A DNA stretch of 64,000 nt, taken from contig NZ_CP108476.1 in assembly GCF_036226465.1 (NCBI RefSeq), positions 8,618,001-8,682,000 on the forward strand, given 5' to 3'. Of this stretch, positions 8,114 to 17,136 are shown piece by piece; position 1 is the stretch's first letter, and the number at the start of each line of letters is the position of its first letter. Source of the stretch: Kitasatospora sp. NBC_01250 (GTDB taxonomy: Bacteria; Actinomycetota; Actinomycetes; Streptomycetales; Streptomycetaceae). The position numbers and the translations under genes were made by a program. The notes under the pieces are model-generated. The model was not told the origin of the DNA and did no database searches. It saw only the letters and a program-made list of their open reading frames with translations.

Positions 8114-8281
8114 CTATCGCCGCCCGCCCCGGTCACCGGTGCGCTGCGGTGCGACGTCAGCCTCCTGTAATCCGTCCGGCCCCGAAACGAGTCCACGGCG
8201 CCGATCTCCGCACCCGTCCTGGAACGTACTGCCCGCACTCTCCTTGATCCGCTGCCGCAACTCTTCGACAGTCAACGTCAT
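8114..8281 (-). CDS. small ORF upstream of the epimerase
   Basis: A possible 55-residue protein beginning MTLTVEELRQRIKESAG, with AGGAGG 11 bases before the ATG. Its stop is nine bases from the epimerase start, so it could be a leader or a small accessory protein. The second half is Arg/Gly-rich without clear coding character, so it may instead be a gene remnant. Family not recognised. Confidence 0.35.
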   Translation of the reverse strand: MTLTVEELRQRIKESAGSTFQDGCGDRRRGLVSGPDGLQEADVAPQRTGDRGGRR

Positions 8282-8327
8282 CAGCTCATCAGCCTCCTGG
8301 CCTCATTCCTGCTCAGACCGATTACTT

Positions 8328-8362
8328 GCTCCGCACACGTGACCTTCACCCGTGTGCGGAGC
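8328..8362. terminator. 12-bp perfect inverted repeat
   Basis: GCTCCGCACACG and its exact complement CGTGTGCGGAGC are separated by 11 bases. It could be a terminator for the fragment at 8509-8665 (minus strand) or a leader structure for the small ORF and epimerase. Confidence 0.5.
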
Positions 8363-8508
8363 ATCGCGCCGTGTCCCATGGGGCGCACGAGAGTTGGGGC
8401 CTCCCGGGCGCTGCCCGCCCGCGGTCGTGCCTGGTCGGTGGGAGCCGAACCCCCGGCCCGCGAGCGGAGCTTGGGGCCGGGGTCACGGCAATGGCAGGGC
8501 CGGGGCTC

Positions 8509-8665
8509 CTACTGGTTCACGCCGGTGAGGTAGAAGGGCTTCATGTCCGGGTTGCCGTACAGGCTGGCCTGGTGGCCCAGGTTCGGTGACGAGGGCGAGG
8601 CGAAGAGGTCGAAGGCCATCAGGTCGAGCCGGCCGGCACCGGCTTCCAGCAGCGCGGGGATGTCT
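8509..8665 (-). pseudogene. C-terminal gene fragment, unknown family
   Basis: About 52 codons with strong G/C third-position bias, from around DIPALLEAGAGRLDL to the final YLTGVNQ and a TAG stop. Upstream of it the frame loses coding bias and no plausible start with a ribosome site is seen. I read it as the surviving 3' end of a deleted gene. The DIPALLEAG...GRLDL stretch faintly recalls the end of medium-chain dehydrogenases, but this is not secure. The rest of 8363-8882 shows nothing I can name. Confidence 0.4.
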
Positions 8666-8882
8666 CGGTGCGGCAGACAACAGCGAATCGGACACGCTCC
8701 GGCCGAAACCCGATCCACCGCGCCCGGAGTCCCGCGTGCCGAGCTCGGCTGCGGGCGCCCGTTCGGAAGGCCTGCGGCCGACTCGCACCACTGACCGCCC
8801 GCTGGACAGTCGGCTCGCATGAGGTACTCGGACCGGCGCAGGGCGGTCCGGGGCGGCCGGGCCGGCTGCCTGGCACGGTCGT

Positions 8883-9587
8883 CTACTCGGCGAGGCGGCG
8901 CAGCCAGTCGCGCAGCAGCGCCGTCTCGGTAGCACGCAAGGGGGGCGCGGCGCCGTCTTCGAGCGTGAGTGCGGCATCGAGCGCAAGCGCTCGGGATGCC
9001 AGGTCCGTGCCGGTCGCGACGGGCGGGTCGGTGGTGATGGACCCGATGACGATGTTCCGCAATCGTGTCGAGGCCGACAGGTTCCGCTGTGGCGCCTGCT
9101 CGCCGATCAGCGCCAGGGTGGCGCCGGTTGTCGCGGCGTGGACCACCTGCGTTGCCTCCTCCACCGGCACCCGGAGGCGCCCGTCGGCGGCGGCCCGGTC
9201 CAGCAGGCTGACCAGTAGGGCGTGGGCCTCGTCGGCGGCCGGGGGCTTGTGGCCGGGGCTGGCCGTTCCGTACATGAGCAGGTAGAAGGCGGGGTGCCGC
9301 AGACCGAAGTCGACGTGCAGGTCCCAGCCCCGGTGGAGATCGGCCACCGGGTCCTCGGACCGGGAGAGCGCCTCGTGTTTCTCGGCCAGGTACATCTCGA
9401 ATCCGTGGGCGGCCAGCTCGACGAGCAGACCGTCCTTGTCCCCGAACATCCGGTACAGGGCCGGCGCCGTGATCCCTGCGGCAGTGGCGAGCGCCCGCGT
9501 GGAAACCGCCTCGCTGCCCCCTTGCTCCAGCAACTCGGCCGCGACCTGCAGAACCCGGTACCTGGCGGCGCGCTTCTCCTCATCCAT
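8883..9587 (-). CDS. TetR-family regulator
   Basis: A 234-residue protein. The N-terminal helix-turn-helix covers about residues 8-55 (STRALATAAGITAPALYRMFGDKDGLL), followed by a ligand-binding helical domain of usual length. It is divergent from a flavodoxin-fold gene with a perfect inverted repeat eight bases upstream of its own start, so autorepression and control of the 9873 gene, and perhaps the aldehyde dehydrogenase after it, are likely. TetR partners of WrbA-like flavoproteins often sense quinones or aldehydes; the ligand here is not known. Confidence 0.9.
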   Translation of the reverse strand: MDEEKRAARYRVLQVAAELLEQGGSEAVSTRALATAAGITAPALYRMFGDKDGLLVELAAHGFEMYLAEKHEALSRSEDPVADLHRGWDLHVDFGLRHPAFYLLMYGTASPGHKPPAADEAHALLVSLLDRAAADGRLRVPVEEATQVVHAATTGATLALIGEQAPQRNLSASTRLRNIVIGSITTDPPVATGTDLASRALALDAALTLEDGAAPPLRATETALLRDWLRRLAE

Positions 9588-9594
9588 GGAACAA

Positions 9595-9616
9595 CGATAC
9601 GCCTTCTTGCGTATCG
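9595..9616. promoter_or_regulatory. TetR operator, perfect inverted repeat
   Basis: CGATACGC and GCGTATCG are exact complements with a six-base spacer, directly upstream of the TetR gene start at 9587. A weaker TAAC-GGT-GTTA repeat follows at about 9622-9633. Position and symmetry fit an autoregulatory operator for the divergent pair. Confidence 0.7.
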
Positions 9617-9872
9617 CTGCGCTAACGGTGTTACGCTAAATGCCGGATCACTGATCAAGGTGATCGTCGATCAACTGCCGCACCTGTACCGGTCCACGCC
9701 GACACGGGGGCCCACGGGGCCTCCCGTTCCGGCACGTGTGCCCCATCCCGCACGCGTGCCGAACGAGCCCCTCCCCCCACCCTTCGCCGCCCCGAGCGGA
9801 CTGTCGGCGTGACCTGGTCGGGATTCGAAGACGCCGCGCCGGCGCTCGCCGGCGCCATGAGAGGAAACAGTC

Positions 9873-10457
9873 ATGTCCGACATCTCGGTCACCATCGCCT
9901 CGTGCTCCGGCTACGGCCACACGGCGCAGATCGCCGCGGCCGTAGCCGACGGCGCGCACTCCGTTTCCGGGACGCAGGTCCACCGCGTGGACGTCGCCTC
10001 CCTCGGCGACGCCGACTGGGAGGTGCTGGACGGCGCCGACGCCATCATCTTCGGCTCACCCACCTACATGGGAACCGCCTCCGGAGCCTTCCACGCCTTC
10101 GCCGAAGCCACCAGCAAGCGATGGATGACCCGCACCTGGAGCGACAAGCTCGCCGCCGGATTCACCAACTCCGGCTCCATGAGCGGCGACAAGATGCACA
10201 CTCTGCAGTACCTCTCGCTGCTGGCCGCCCAGCACGGGATGCTCTGGGTGAGCCTGGGCCTGCTGCCGGGCTGGAACACCACGACCTCCAGCCCCGAGGA
10301 CGACAACCGGCTCGGCTTCTACCTCGGCGCCGGCGCGCAGAGCTTCAACGACACCGCCGCCGTGCACGACGCCGACCTGAGCACCGCCCGCCACCTCGGC
10401 CGCCGCGTCGCCGAGCAGACCCGCATCCACCGCGACGGCCTGGCCGCCCGGCGGTGA
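9873..10457 (+). CDS. flavodoxin-fold NAD(P)H-quinone reductase (WrbA-like)
   Basis: A 194-residue flavodoxin-like protein. The phosphate-binding loop is SCSGYGHTAQIA near the N-terminus, FGSPTYMGTASG contacts the flavin, and KLAAGFTNSGSMSGDK is the conserved WrbA-family stretch. Such enzymes reduce quinones by two electrons with FMN and NAD(P)H. AGAGGA precedes the ATG. It is probably repressed by the divergent TetR protein and followed 71 bases later by an aldehyde dehydrogenase, so the pair could detoxify reactive carbonyls or quinones (inference). Confidence 0.9.
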   Translation: MSDISVTIASCSGYGHTAQIAAAVADGAHSVSGTQVHRVDVASLGDADWEVLDGADAIIFGSPTYMGTASGAFHAFAEATSKRWMTRTWSDKLAAGFTNSGSMSGDKMHTLQYLSLLAAQHGMLWVSLGLLPGWNTTTSSPEDDNRLGFYLGAGAQSFNDTAAVHDADLSTARHLGRRVAEQTRIHRDGLAARR

Positions 10458-10528
10458 CCTCGCCATCGGCACACCACCACCGCTCGCCCCGCCCCCCCGC
10501 GGGCGGGGCGAGCGGGACGGGAGAACAC

Positions 10529-12042
10529 ATGAACCCCACCACCGAGACCCCCGTCCAGTGGCTGCTGATCGGCGGCACCTGGCAGCAGGCAGCGGACGGC
10601 CGGACCTACGCGGCGCACGACCCGTTCACCGGCAATGTGGCCTCCCGCGCCGCCGCCGCCCGTGCCGCGGACGTCGTGCGCGCCGCCGACGCAGCCGAGC
10701 AGGCCTTCGGCGCCTGGGCGGCGCTGGCACCGAGCGAGCGGCGCCACATCCTGTGGGCAGCAGCCGAGAAGCTGGAAGCGCGGGCCCAGGAACTGACCGG
10801 GGCGATCACCGCCGAGATGGGCGGCCCCGCCGCCTGGGGCGCCTACAACGTCAAGGTCCTCGCCGAGAAGGTCCGATACGCGGCGAGCGCCGCCCACGAA
10901 GGGCTGACCGGCCAGGTCATCCCCTCCGAGACCGCGGGGCGCACCTCGATCGCGATCCGCAAACCGGTCGGCGTGGTCGCGAGCATCATTCCCTGGAACG
11001 CCCCGGCGCTGCTGGTGGGCGCCTCGATCCCGGCGGCACTGACCCTGGGCAACACCGTCGTGATGAAGGCGTCGGAGCAGACACCGCGCACCCACGGCCT
11101 GGTTGCCGAGTGCTTCACCGAGGCCGGACTGCCTGACGGTGTGCTCAACCTGGTCACCAACGCCCCCGAGGACGCCCCCGACGTCGTCGACGCGCTCATC
11201 GCCCACCCGGCCGTACGGCGCGTCCACTTCACCGGGTCCACCCGAGTCGGCCGCATCATCGGTGAGAAGGCCGCCTCGCACCTGAAGCCGGCGATCCTCG
11301 AACTCGGCGGCAAGGCGCCGGTCATCGTCCTCGCCGACGCCGACCTCGACCACGCGGTCAGCGCAGTGGGCTTCGGCGCGTTCGCCAACTCGGGCCAGGG
11401 CTGCCTGTCCACCGAACGCGTCATCGTCGACCGCGCCATCGCGGACGAGTTCACCCGGCGTCTTGCCGCCCTGGCCCGCACCGTCACCTGCGGCGATCCC
11501 GTGACCCGCAGACCGTGCTCGGCCCGGTCGTCGGCCGGCACACCGTCTCCCGCCTGACCGACCTGGTCCTGGACGCCGTCGCAGCAGGCGCACGCCTGCT
11601 GGCCGGAGGAGAGGGCGAGGGCCCGTGCTTCGCCCCGACCGTGCTGGCCGACGTCGCGCCGGGCATGCGCGTCTACCGCGAGGAGTCCTTCGGCCCCTTG
11701 GTCACCCTCGTCACCGTCGACGGCCCCGAAGAGGCCCTGCGCGTAGCCAACGACAATGACTACGGCCTCACTTCGGCCGTCTTCACCCGCGACATCCCCC
11801 TCGCCCTCGACCTGGCCAAGCGCATCAACACAGGCATGTGCCACATCAACGGAACCACCCTCGACGACGAACCGCAGATCCCCTTCGGCGGGGTGAAGAA
11901 CAGCGGCTACGGCAAGTCCGGCGGACGGGCCGGACTGGAGGAATTCACCGAACTCCAGTGGATCACCATCGAAGGCCCGCAGGCACCGCGCTACCCCATC
12001 ACCGAATGGGCCCACGCCCCCGCCGGTACGAGGACCGGCTGA
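10529..12042 (+). pseudogene. NAD(P)-dependent aldehyde dehydrogenase, frameshifted
   Basis: The first part (from ATG 10529, GGGAG before it) encodes an aldehyde dehydrogenase through the catalytic Glu in LELGGKAP and the Cys in ANSGQGC. Near 11500-11515 the frame breaks: after CGDPVT the original frame runs to a stop at 11557, while the C-terminal third (LGPVVGR to the end, including the ESFGP and GGVKNSGYGKSGG motifs) continues in another frame to 12042. One base appears lost in or beside the run GTGACCCGCAGACC. If real, the product lacks the C-terminal catalytic and oligomerisation part. A sequencing error is equally possible because both halves keep full codon bias. Confidence 0.85.
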
Positions 12043-12116
12043 CAACTCCAGGTGACCGGCAATCTCTTGTCGGCCGCAGCAGACCAACGGTGAACTCCGC
12101 TCCTGAAGGACACCCC

Positions 12117-12404
12117 ATGGCACCGGGCCGGCAGCGGTGGGAAAGGAGGGCGGGCGCGTGCGTGCGTGCCCAACTGGCGCCGGGCGGCGTCCTGTTGCTG
12201 GTGCACTCCTCCCGGTGCGGAATCGAGGAGAGCTGTCAGGCCGTGCGGCAGGCCGGGCTCCGCACCGAGGTGGCCGTCCGGCGGCGGATCCCGTTCGGCC
12301 CCCTCGTGTCGGCGCGCGCCGACTGGTTCGAGGAGCGCGGGCTCGTCGCTCCCGGCGTCCGACACGAAGAGCTGGTGGTGATCCGCGGTGTCCGCTCCGA
12401 GTAG
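12117..12404 (+). pseudogene. C-terminal fragment of a PrmC/HemK-like methyltransferase
   Basis: Ninety-five codons with an ATG preceded by GAAGGA. From LAPGGVLLLVHSS to the end it matches my memory of the last third of HemK-related small-molecule methyltransferases (a GG-V-L-HSS strand, then an RR-PFGP stretch and EELVVIR end). The SAM-binding core and NPPY motif are missing and the first 20 residues look unrelated. I read it as a truncated gene with a fortuitous start; expression as a small protein is not excluded. Confidence 0.5.
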
Positions 12405-12477
12405 CCGGCTCCGCCCGGCGGCACGTGTGGTCATGCCCGACGAGATCGGCCCCGTCCTGGAGAGCGACCCGATCGAG

Positions 12478-13941
12478 TCATGCACGCTCCGGCGGGGCGT
12501 CGGCCGTCGCGGGGTGGATCGGGAGGCGGACCTGGAAGCGGGTGTCGCCCGGCGCGGAGTCGAGGCGCAGGTCGCCGCCGTGCCGGTTGACGACGATGCG
12601 CCAGGAGACGTCCAGGCCCAGGCCGGTGCCCTCGCCGACGGGTTTGGTGGTGAAGAACGGGTCGAAGACCCGGCTCTGCACATCGGCGGGCACGCCGGGG
12701 CCGGTGTCGCGGAACTCGACCAGCACCTGCTCCCCGTCCCGTGCGGTCCGGACGGTGAGGGTGCCGCCGCCGGCTCCGGCGTGGTGCATGGCCCAGGCGG
12801 CGTTGTCGATGAGGTTCGTCCAGACCTGGTTGAGCTCGGCGGGGTAGCCGGGGACACGGGGCAGCGTGCGGTCGTACTCGCGCACGACCGTGATGTCCGG
12901 GCCGATCTTCGCCGCGAGCAGCAACAGCGTGCTGTCCAGCAGCTCGTGGACATCCGTGCTCTGGTACGGGGCCCGGTCCAGCTGGGTGTACTGCTTGGCC
13001 GCACCGACCAGTGCGGAGACGCGGTGGGTCGCGTCCTCGATCTCGTTGAGCAGCAGTTCGGCCTCGACCGTGCAGGTCAGCCAGTTCAGTGCGCTGCCGA
13101 GCACCTCGGCGGGCAGCGCAGCCGCGATCGGGTCCAGCCAGTCGGTGCCCAGACCGGCCTGGACGAGGACCGGTGCGAGCTCCCAGCCGTCGGCGACCTC
13201 GTACTCCTCCAGCCAGTCCCCGACCTCGTCCTCCCGGTCGGTGGCCTGGAGCGGGCTGAGCTGCGGGGCCTGCCGCATCCGGCCGACGGTCAGCTCCTGA
13301 AGGCCGCTCAGCTGCGCCAGGTCCGCGCCCCGGCCCGGCTCGGCGGTGAGGGCGGCGAACTCCCGGCGTGCGCTGGCGATGCGCTCGCGCAGCGCGGAGG
13401 TGGCGCGCACGGCGGCGGCCGCGGGGTTGTTGAGCTCGTGGGTGAGTCCGGCCGTCACCGTCCCGAGGGCCAGCAGCCGTTCCCGCTGCCCAACCGCCTC
13501 CTGGGTGGTCTTGAATCCGAAGAACAGGCCCTCGAGCAGGTGGACGGCCATCGGGAACCAGTCGTGCATGATCTGCGCGAAGGCCTCCGCGGGCAGCACG
13601 AAGAACCGGGACTGCTCGGTGACCCGCAGCGAGTTGTTGTACACCTGGGGCACCTGGTCGCCCAGGTACGCCTGGAAGGCCCCGGCGTACACCCCGGGCG
13701 CGGAGGTGCGGCTGACGTCCACGTCCTGGCCGCCGACCTGGCGCGAGAGCACCACGGTGCCGTGGAACAGCACGTAGAAGTTCTCGGCCGGATCGCCCTC
13801 CCGGTACACGGGGCCCGGGCCGAAGCACTCCACATGGCCGTCCCGGCACAGCTGGGCGAGTTGCTCGGACGTCAGCTTCTCGAACAGGAAGAGCGACCGG
13901 AGCTCCTGCTCGTCGCAGCCCGGCGGGCGGGCACCGGTCAT
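12478..13941 (-). CDS. sensor histidine kinase with N-terminal cyclic-nucleotide-binding domain
   Basis: A 487-residue soluble kinase. Residues about 15-135 form a Crp-like cNMP-binding beta roll (FEKLTSEQLAQLC through FFVLPAEAFA). The H box is GTVTAGLTHELNNPAAA, the N box NQVWTNLIDNAAWAM, and the G boxes DTGPGVP and GTGLGL. There are no membrane helices. The ATG overlaps the TGA of the upstream receiver/oxidoreductase gene (ATGA), so the two make a coupled pair. The kinase probably phosphorylates the receiver domain of that partner (inference). The nucleotide or other ligand is unknown, since a Crp-like fold need not bind cAMP. Confidence 0.9.
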   Translation of the reverse strand: MTGARPPGCDEQELRSLFLFEKLTSEQLAQLCRDGHVECFGPGPVYREGDPAENFYVLFHGTVVLSRQVGGQDVDVSRTSAPGVYAGAFQAYLGDQVPQVYNNSLRVTEQSRFFVLPAEAFAQIMHDWFPMAVHLLEGLFFGFKTTQEAVGQRERLLALGTVTAGLTHELNNPAAAAVRATSALRERIASARREFAALTAEPGRGADLAQLSGLQELTVGRMRQAPQLSPLQATDREDEVGDWLEEYEVADGWELAPVLVQAGLGTDWLDPIAAALPAEVLGSALNWLTCTVEAELLLNEIEDATHRVSALVGAAKQYTQLDRAPYQSTDVHELLDSTLLLLAAKIGPDITVVREYDRTLPRVPGYPAELNQVWTNLIDNAAWAMHHAGAGGGTLTVRTARDGEQVLVEFRDTGPGVPADVQSRVFDPFFTTKPVGEGTGLGLDVSWRIVVNRHGGDLRLDSAPGDTRFQVRLPIHPATADAPPERA

Positions 13942-15614
13942 GACTGCTCCAGGTACCGGTGCGCGAGCATGACTGCCATGGCGCCCTCGCCGACCGCGGA
14001 GGCGACCCGTTTGGCGGACTCCGCGCGCACGTCTCCGGCCGCGAACACCCCCGGCACGCTGGTCTCCAGGTGATAAGGGGGCCGGTCGAGCACCCAGCCG
14101 GCCGGCGGGCGCCCGTCGGCGCGCAGATCGGGGCCGGTCAGCACGAAGCCGTGCGGGTCCCTGAGCAGCGTGCCGTCCAGCCAGTCGGTCAGCGGCTCCG
14201 CGCCGATGAAGACGTACATCCACTGGGCGTCGACGGCCTCGGAGCGCCCGGTCACCCGGTTGCGCAGGGTCAGCCCTTCCAGGTGCTCCCCGCCGTGGGC
14301 CGCCTCGACGACCGTGTCCGTGCGCACGCAGATGTTGGGGGCGTTCTCGACCCGCTGGAGCAGGTAGAAGGACATCGAGGCGGCCAGCTCCGGCGCCCGC
14401 ACCAGCAGGGTGACCTTCCGGGCGTGGCGGGCGAGGAACATCGCGGCCTGGCCGGCGGAGTTCGCCCCGCCCACGATGAACACCTCCTGCCCCTGGCAGG
14501 CGGCCGCCTCGGTCAGCGCCGAGCCGTAGTAGACCCCGCGCCCGGTCAGCTCGGCGACTCCCGGCACGTCCAACTGCCGGTACGACACGCCCGTCGCCAG
14601 GATCACGGCCTGGGCCGAGACGGCGGAGCCGTCGGCGAAGCGCAGCGTGCGGGCCGCCCCGTTCACCTCCAGCCCGGTGACCTTGCACGCCGTGAGCAGC
14701 TCCGCGCCGAACTTCGTGGCCTGGCGGCGCGCCCGGCCGGTGAGCTGCGCGCCGGAGACCCCGTCGGGGAAGCCCAGGTAGTTCTCGATGCGCGAGCTCT
14801 GGCCCGCCTGGCCCCCGGTCGCCTCCCGTTCCACCAGGACGGTGCGCAGGCCCTCCGAGGCCCCGTAGACGGCCGAGCCGAGCCCGGCGGGGCCGCCGCC
14901 GACGATGACGAGGTCGTAGAAGTCCGCCGCCGGGGTGGTCGACAGCCCGACGTGGGCGGCCAGGTCGCGTTCCTCGGGCTCGACGAGCACCGCGCCGTCC
15001 GGTGGCACCACGAGCGGCAGCCGCCGCGGGTCCAGCCCTGCGGCGGCCAGCAGGCGGATGCCCTCCGGCTCCTCGCTGGAGTACCACCGGTACGGCACCT
15101 GGTTGCGGGCCAGGAACTCGCGGATCTGCGAGGACCGGGCCGACCAGCGGTGCCCGACGACCTTCGTGGTGTCCACGGCCACGCCGTCGGTGGCCCGCCA
15201 CGACTCCAGCAGGTCGTCCACCACCGGGTACAGCTTCTCCTCGGGCGGCTCCCACGGCTTGAGCAGGTAGTGGTCGAGGTCGACGACGTTGATCGCGTCG
15301 ATCGCGGCATCGGTGTCGGCGTAGGCGGTCAGCAGCACCCGTCTGGCCCCCGGATAGAGATCGAGCGCCTCTTCGAGGAACTCGATGCCGTTCATCCGGG
15401 GCATCCGGTAGTCCGCCAGGATCACCGCCACCGGCGTGCCCCGCAGCTTCAGCTCGCGCAGCGCCTCCAGGGCCGACGCACCGGACTCCGCGCGGACCAC
15501 CCGGTGGTCGCTCCCGTAGCGACGGCGCAGGTCCCGGGCAACCGCACGGGACACCGCGGGATCGTCGTCCACGGTCATCAGCACGGTCCGCGCCGCATCA
15601 GTGACCTCAGGCAT
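13938..15614 (-). CDS. receiver domain fused to thioredoxin-reductase-like FAD oxidoreductase
   Basis: A 558-residue protein. Residues 1 to about 130 are a response-regulator receiver (acidic cluster VDDD, phospho-acceptor D in VILADYRMP, Lys in LLKPWEPP). A short thioredoxin-like linker follows, then from about residue 250 an FAD/NAD(P)-binding reductase (IVGGGPAGLGSAVYG for FAD, IVGGANSAGQAAMF for the nucleotide, GVFAAGD near the end). The redox CxxC of true thioredoxin reductases is not present where expected (YYGSALTEAAAC), so thioredoxin reduction by a disulfide is doubtful. The stop overlaps the start of the histidine kinase gene. The pair looks like a two-component system whose output is an oxidoreductase, not DNA binding. 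Confidence 0.9.
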   Translation of the reverse strand: MPEVTDAARTVLMTVDDDPAVSRAVARDLRRRYGSDHRVVRAESGASALEALRELKLRGTPVAVILADYRMPRMNGIEFLEEALDLYPGARRVLLTAYADTDAAIDAINVVDLDHYLLKPWEPPEEKLYPVVDDLLESWRATDGVAVDTTKVVGHRWSARSSQIREFLARNQVPYRWYSSEEPEGIRLLAAAGLDPRRLPLVVPPDGAVLVEPEERDLAAHVGLSTTPAADFYDLVIVGGGPAGLGSAVYGASEGLRTVLVEREATGGQAGQSSRIENYLGFPDGVSGAQLTGRARRQATKFGAELLTACKVTGLEVNGAARTLRFADGSAVSAQAVILATGVSYRQLDVPGVAELTGRGVYYGSALTEAAACQGQEVFIVGGANSAGQAAMFLARHARKVTLLVRAPELAASMSFYLLQRVENAPNICVRTDTVVEAAHGGEHLEGLTLRNRVTGRSEAVDAQWMYVFIGAEPLTDWLDGTLLRDPHGFVLTGPDLRADGRPPAGWVLDRPPYHLETSVPGVFAAGDVRAESAKRVASAVGEGAMAVMLAHRYLEQS

Positions 15615-15924
15615 GGCCCACCATCCAGGACTGTCGCCGGCTCCAGGGGGAACAGCCCTTCCAGTGTGCTCGCCGAGCCGTGCTCCGGCCCACCACCGGC
15701 CGGTGCTGCAGTGACGACGTCGCCGCGGCCAGATCGGCGCGCTGTTCAGTCGCGCGGAGGCCCGCAGCGCATCGACGTCCGCGCCCGGGGCGCGTGTGCG
15801 GTCGGCTGCGCCCCCTGTGCGGCTCTGCTCCTTGCTCCTCAGCACCGCGGGGCGTTTTGAGCGAGGGTGCGACTGTGTCACAGTTAACGGTGTGTTTCTG
15901 AACGATTGCCTAGAGCGACAGGTC
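15615..15924. promoter_or_regulatory. divergent promoter region with 13-bp palindrome
   Basis: This 310-base spacer separates the receiver/oxidoreductase gene from a small plus-strand gene. ACTGTG-T-CACAGT at 15872-15884 is a perfect palindrome about 40 bases before the 15925 start and is a candidate operator. No other gene is evident. Confidence 0.45.
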
Positions 15925-16251
15925 ATGCCTGATTCCCTGACCTGCCTGACCGGTGAAGCCTCCCCGAATTCCGTCCCACCGGCCGCTGACGGCGGGCGCA
16001 GCGCCCCCGGACCAGTCCTGCGCGTCAAGTGCATGGGCCGCACCTACGCCATCGTGGCCACCGGCGACCATGTCGCGGTCAGCGACGTCACCGACATCAC
16101 CCGCCCCCTGCCGCTGGGCAGGGCGGTCCCCCTGGGGAGCGTCCTGTGGGACATCCACGCGCCGGACGGGCGCGCCCTGCTGCGCACCGACGACTTGCTT
16201 CGCGCGCTGGTCGCACTGCGTGCGGACTACACCTCCTCGGCGAGGCGCTGA
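15925..16251 (+). CDS. hypothetical protein, 108 residues
   Basis: An open frame with typical codon bias. The first 35 residues look disordered. From LRVKCMGRTYAIVATGDHVAV the sequence forms a predicted beta-rich fold ending in a short helical RALVALRADY segment. ACAGG precedes the ATG at 15925. I do not recognise the family. It is divergent from the redox two-component pair and may be under the palindrome at 15872. Confidence 0.55.
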   Translation: MPDSLTCLTGEASPNSVPPAADGGRSAPGPVLRVKCMGRTYAIVATGDHVAVSDVTDITRPLPLGRAVPLGSVLWDIHAPDGRALLRTDDLLRALVALRADYTSSARR

Positions 16252-16374
16252 GCAGGCGGCCGAACCGCGTCGGCGCCCCTGGCACCCGGGCCTCGTGTCA
16301 TCGGGTACTGCCCGGCGTGCCCGCTATGGGCCTAATGAAGGTCGTCGCCGCAGTCATCGGTCATCCTGTCGGTC

Positions 16375-16992
16375 GTGAACAGTGGCGAAGCGGACGAGGG
16401 CGGCTTGGAGCGGCTGGCCACTCTGTCGGACGGCATCTTCGCCATCGCCATGACGCTGCTGGTGCTCGACATCCACGTGACTCCCGGGCTGGAGGCGGTC
16501 GCCTTCCGCCGGATGGTGCACGGGCTGCTGCCGAACATCGGCGCCTACGGGCTGAGCTTCGCCATCCTCGCCGGCGTCTGGCGCGACCACCGCCGGATCC
16601 TCCAGCTCGCCGGGCCACTGGGCACGCTGTCCATGCGGCTCGCGCTTGCCGGGCTGGGCGTCATCGCGCTGCTTCCCTTTCCCACCACGATGCTGTCCGA
16701 GTACGCCTCGCAGTCCCTGGCCGTCGTCGTCTACGCGGGCACCATCATCGTCATCGACCTGCTGCAACTCGCGCTGCTCCTGTCGATCCGGCGCGGTCCG
16801 GAGCGAGCCCGTCCCTCGGACGAGCGGGTGGGCCGGAAGATCGTCATGGACCTGGGGACGAACATCGTGGTCTTCGGTGCGACGGTGCCGATCGCCTTTG
16901 CCTCGCCTTCGGCGGCGATCTGGACCTGGGTGTCCCTGCTCCCCGTCAGGATGGTGCTCGGACGGCGTGAAGCTGCCCGTGGACGTCGGTGA
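16375..16992 (+). CDS. TMEM175/DUF1211-family potassium channel-like protein
   Basis: A 205-residue membrane protein with about six helices. The first carries the family signature RLATLSDGIFAIAMTLLVLDI (conserved R, S-D, and the MTLLV stretch), which lines the pore in bacterial TMEM175 channels; VWRDHRRI after helix 2 also fits. The usual FSD is LSD here. Bacterial TMEM175 proteins are weakly selective K+ channels of one six-helix repeat. The GTG start has only a weak ribosome site. It converges with 17137-17589. Confidence 0.85.
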   Translation: MNSGEADEGGLERLATLSDGIFAIAMTLLVLDIHVTPGLEAVAFRRMVHGLLPNIGAYGLSFAILAGVWRDHRRILQLAGPLGTLSMRLALAGLGVIALLPFPTTMLSEYASQSLAVVVYAGTIIVIDLLQLALLLSIRRGPERARPSDERVGRKIVMDLGTNIVVFGATVPIAFASPSAAIWTWVSLLPVRMVLGRREAARGRR

Positions 16993-17136
16993 GCGGCGTT
17001 CGGGCAGCGCTGCGGGGCGGCCCGTGAAGGGACGGCGTTGACGGTGTGCCCGCCCGGCGGCCCCCTGGTCGGCGGTTCGGGACCGCTGAGGCTGGAACCG
17101 GCCTGAGGCGAGGGGCCGGCTGAAGCGAGCCGGCCG

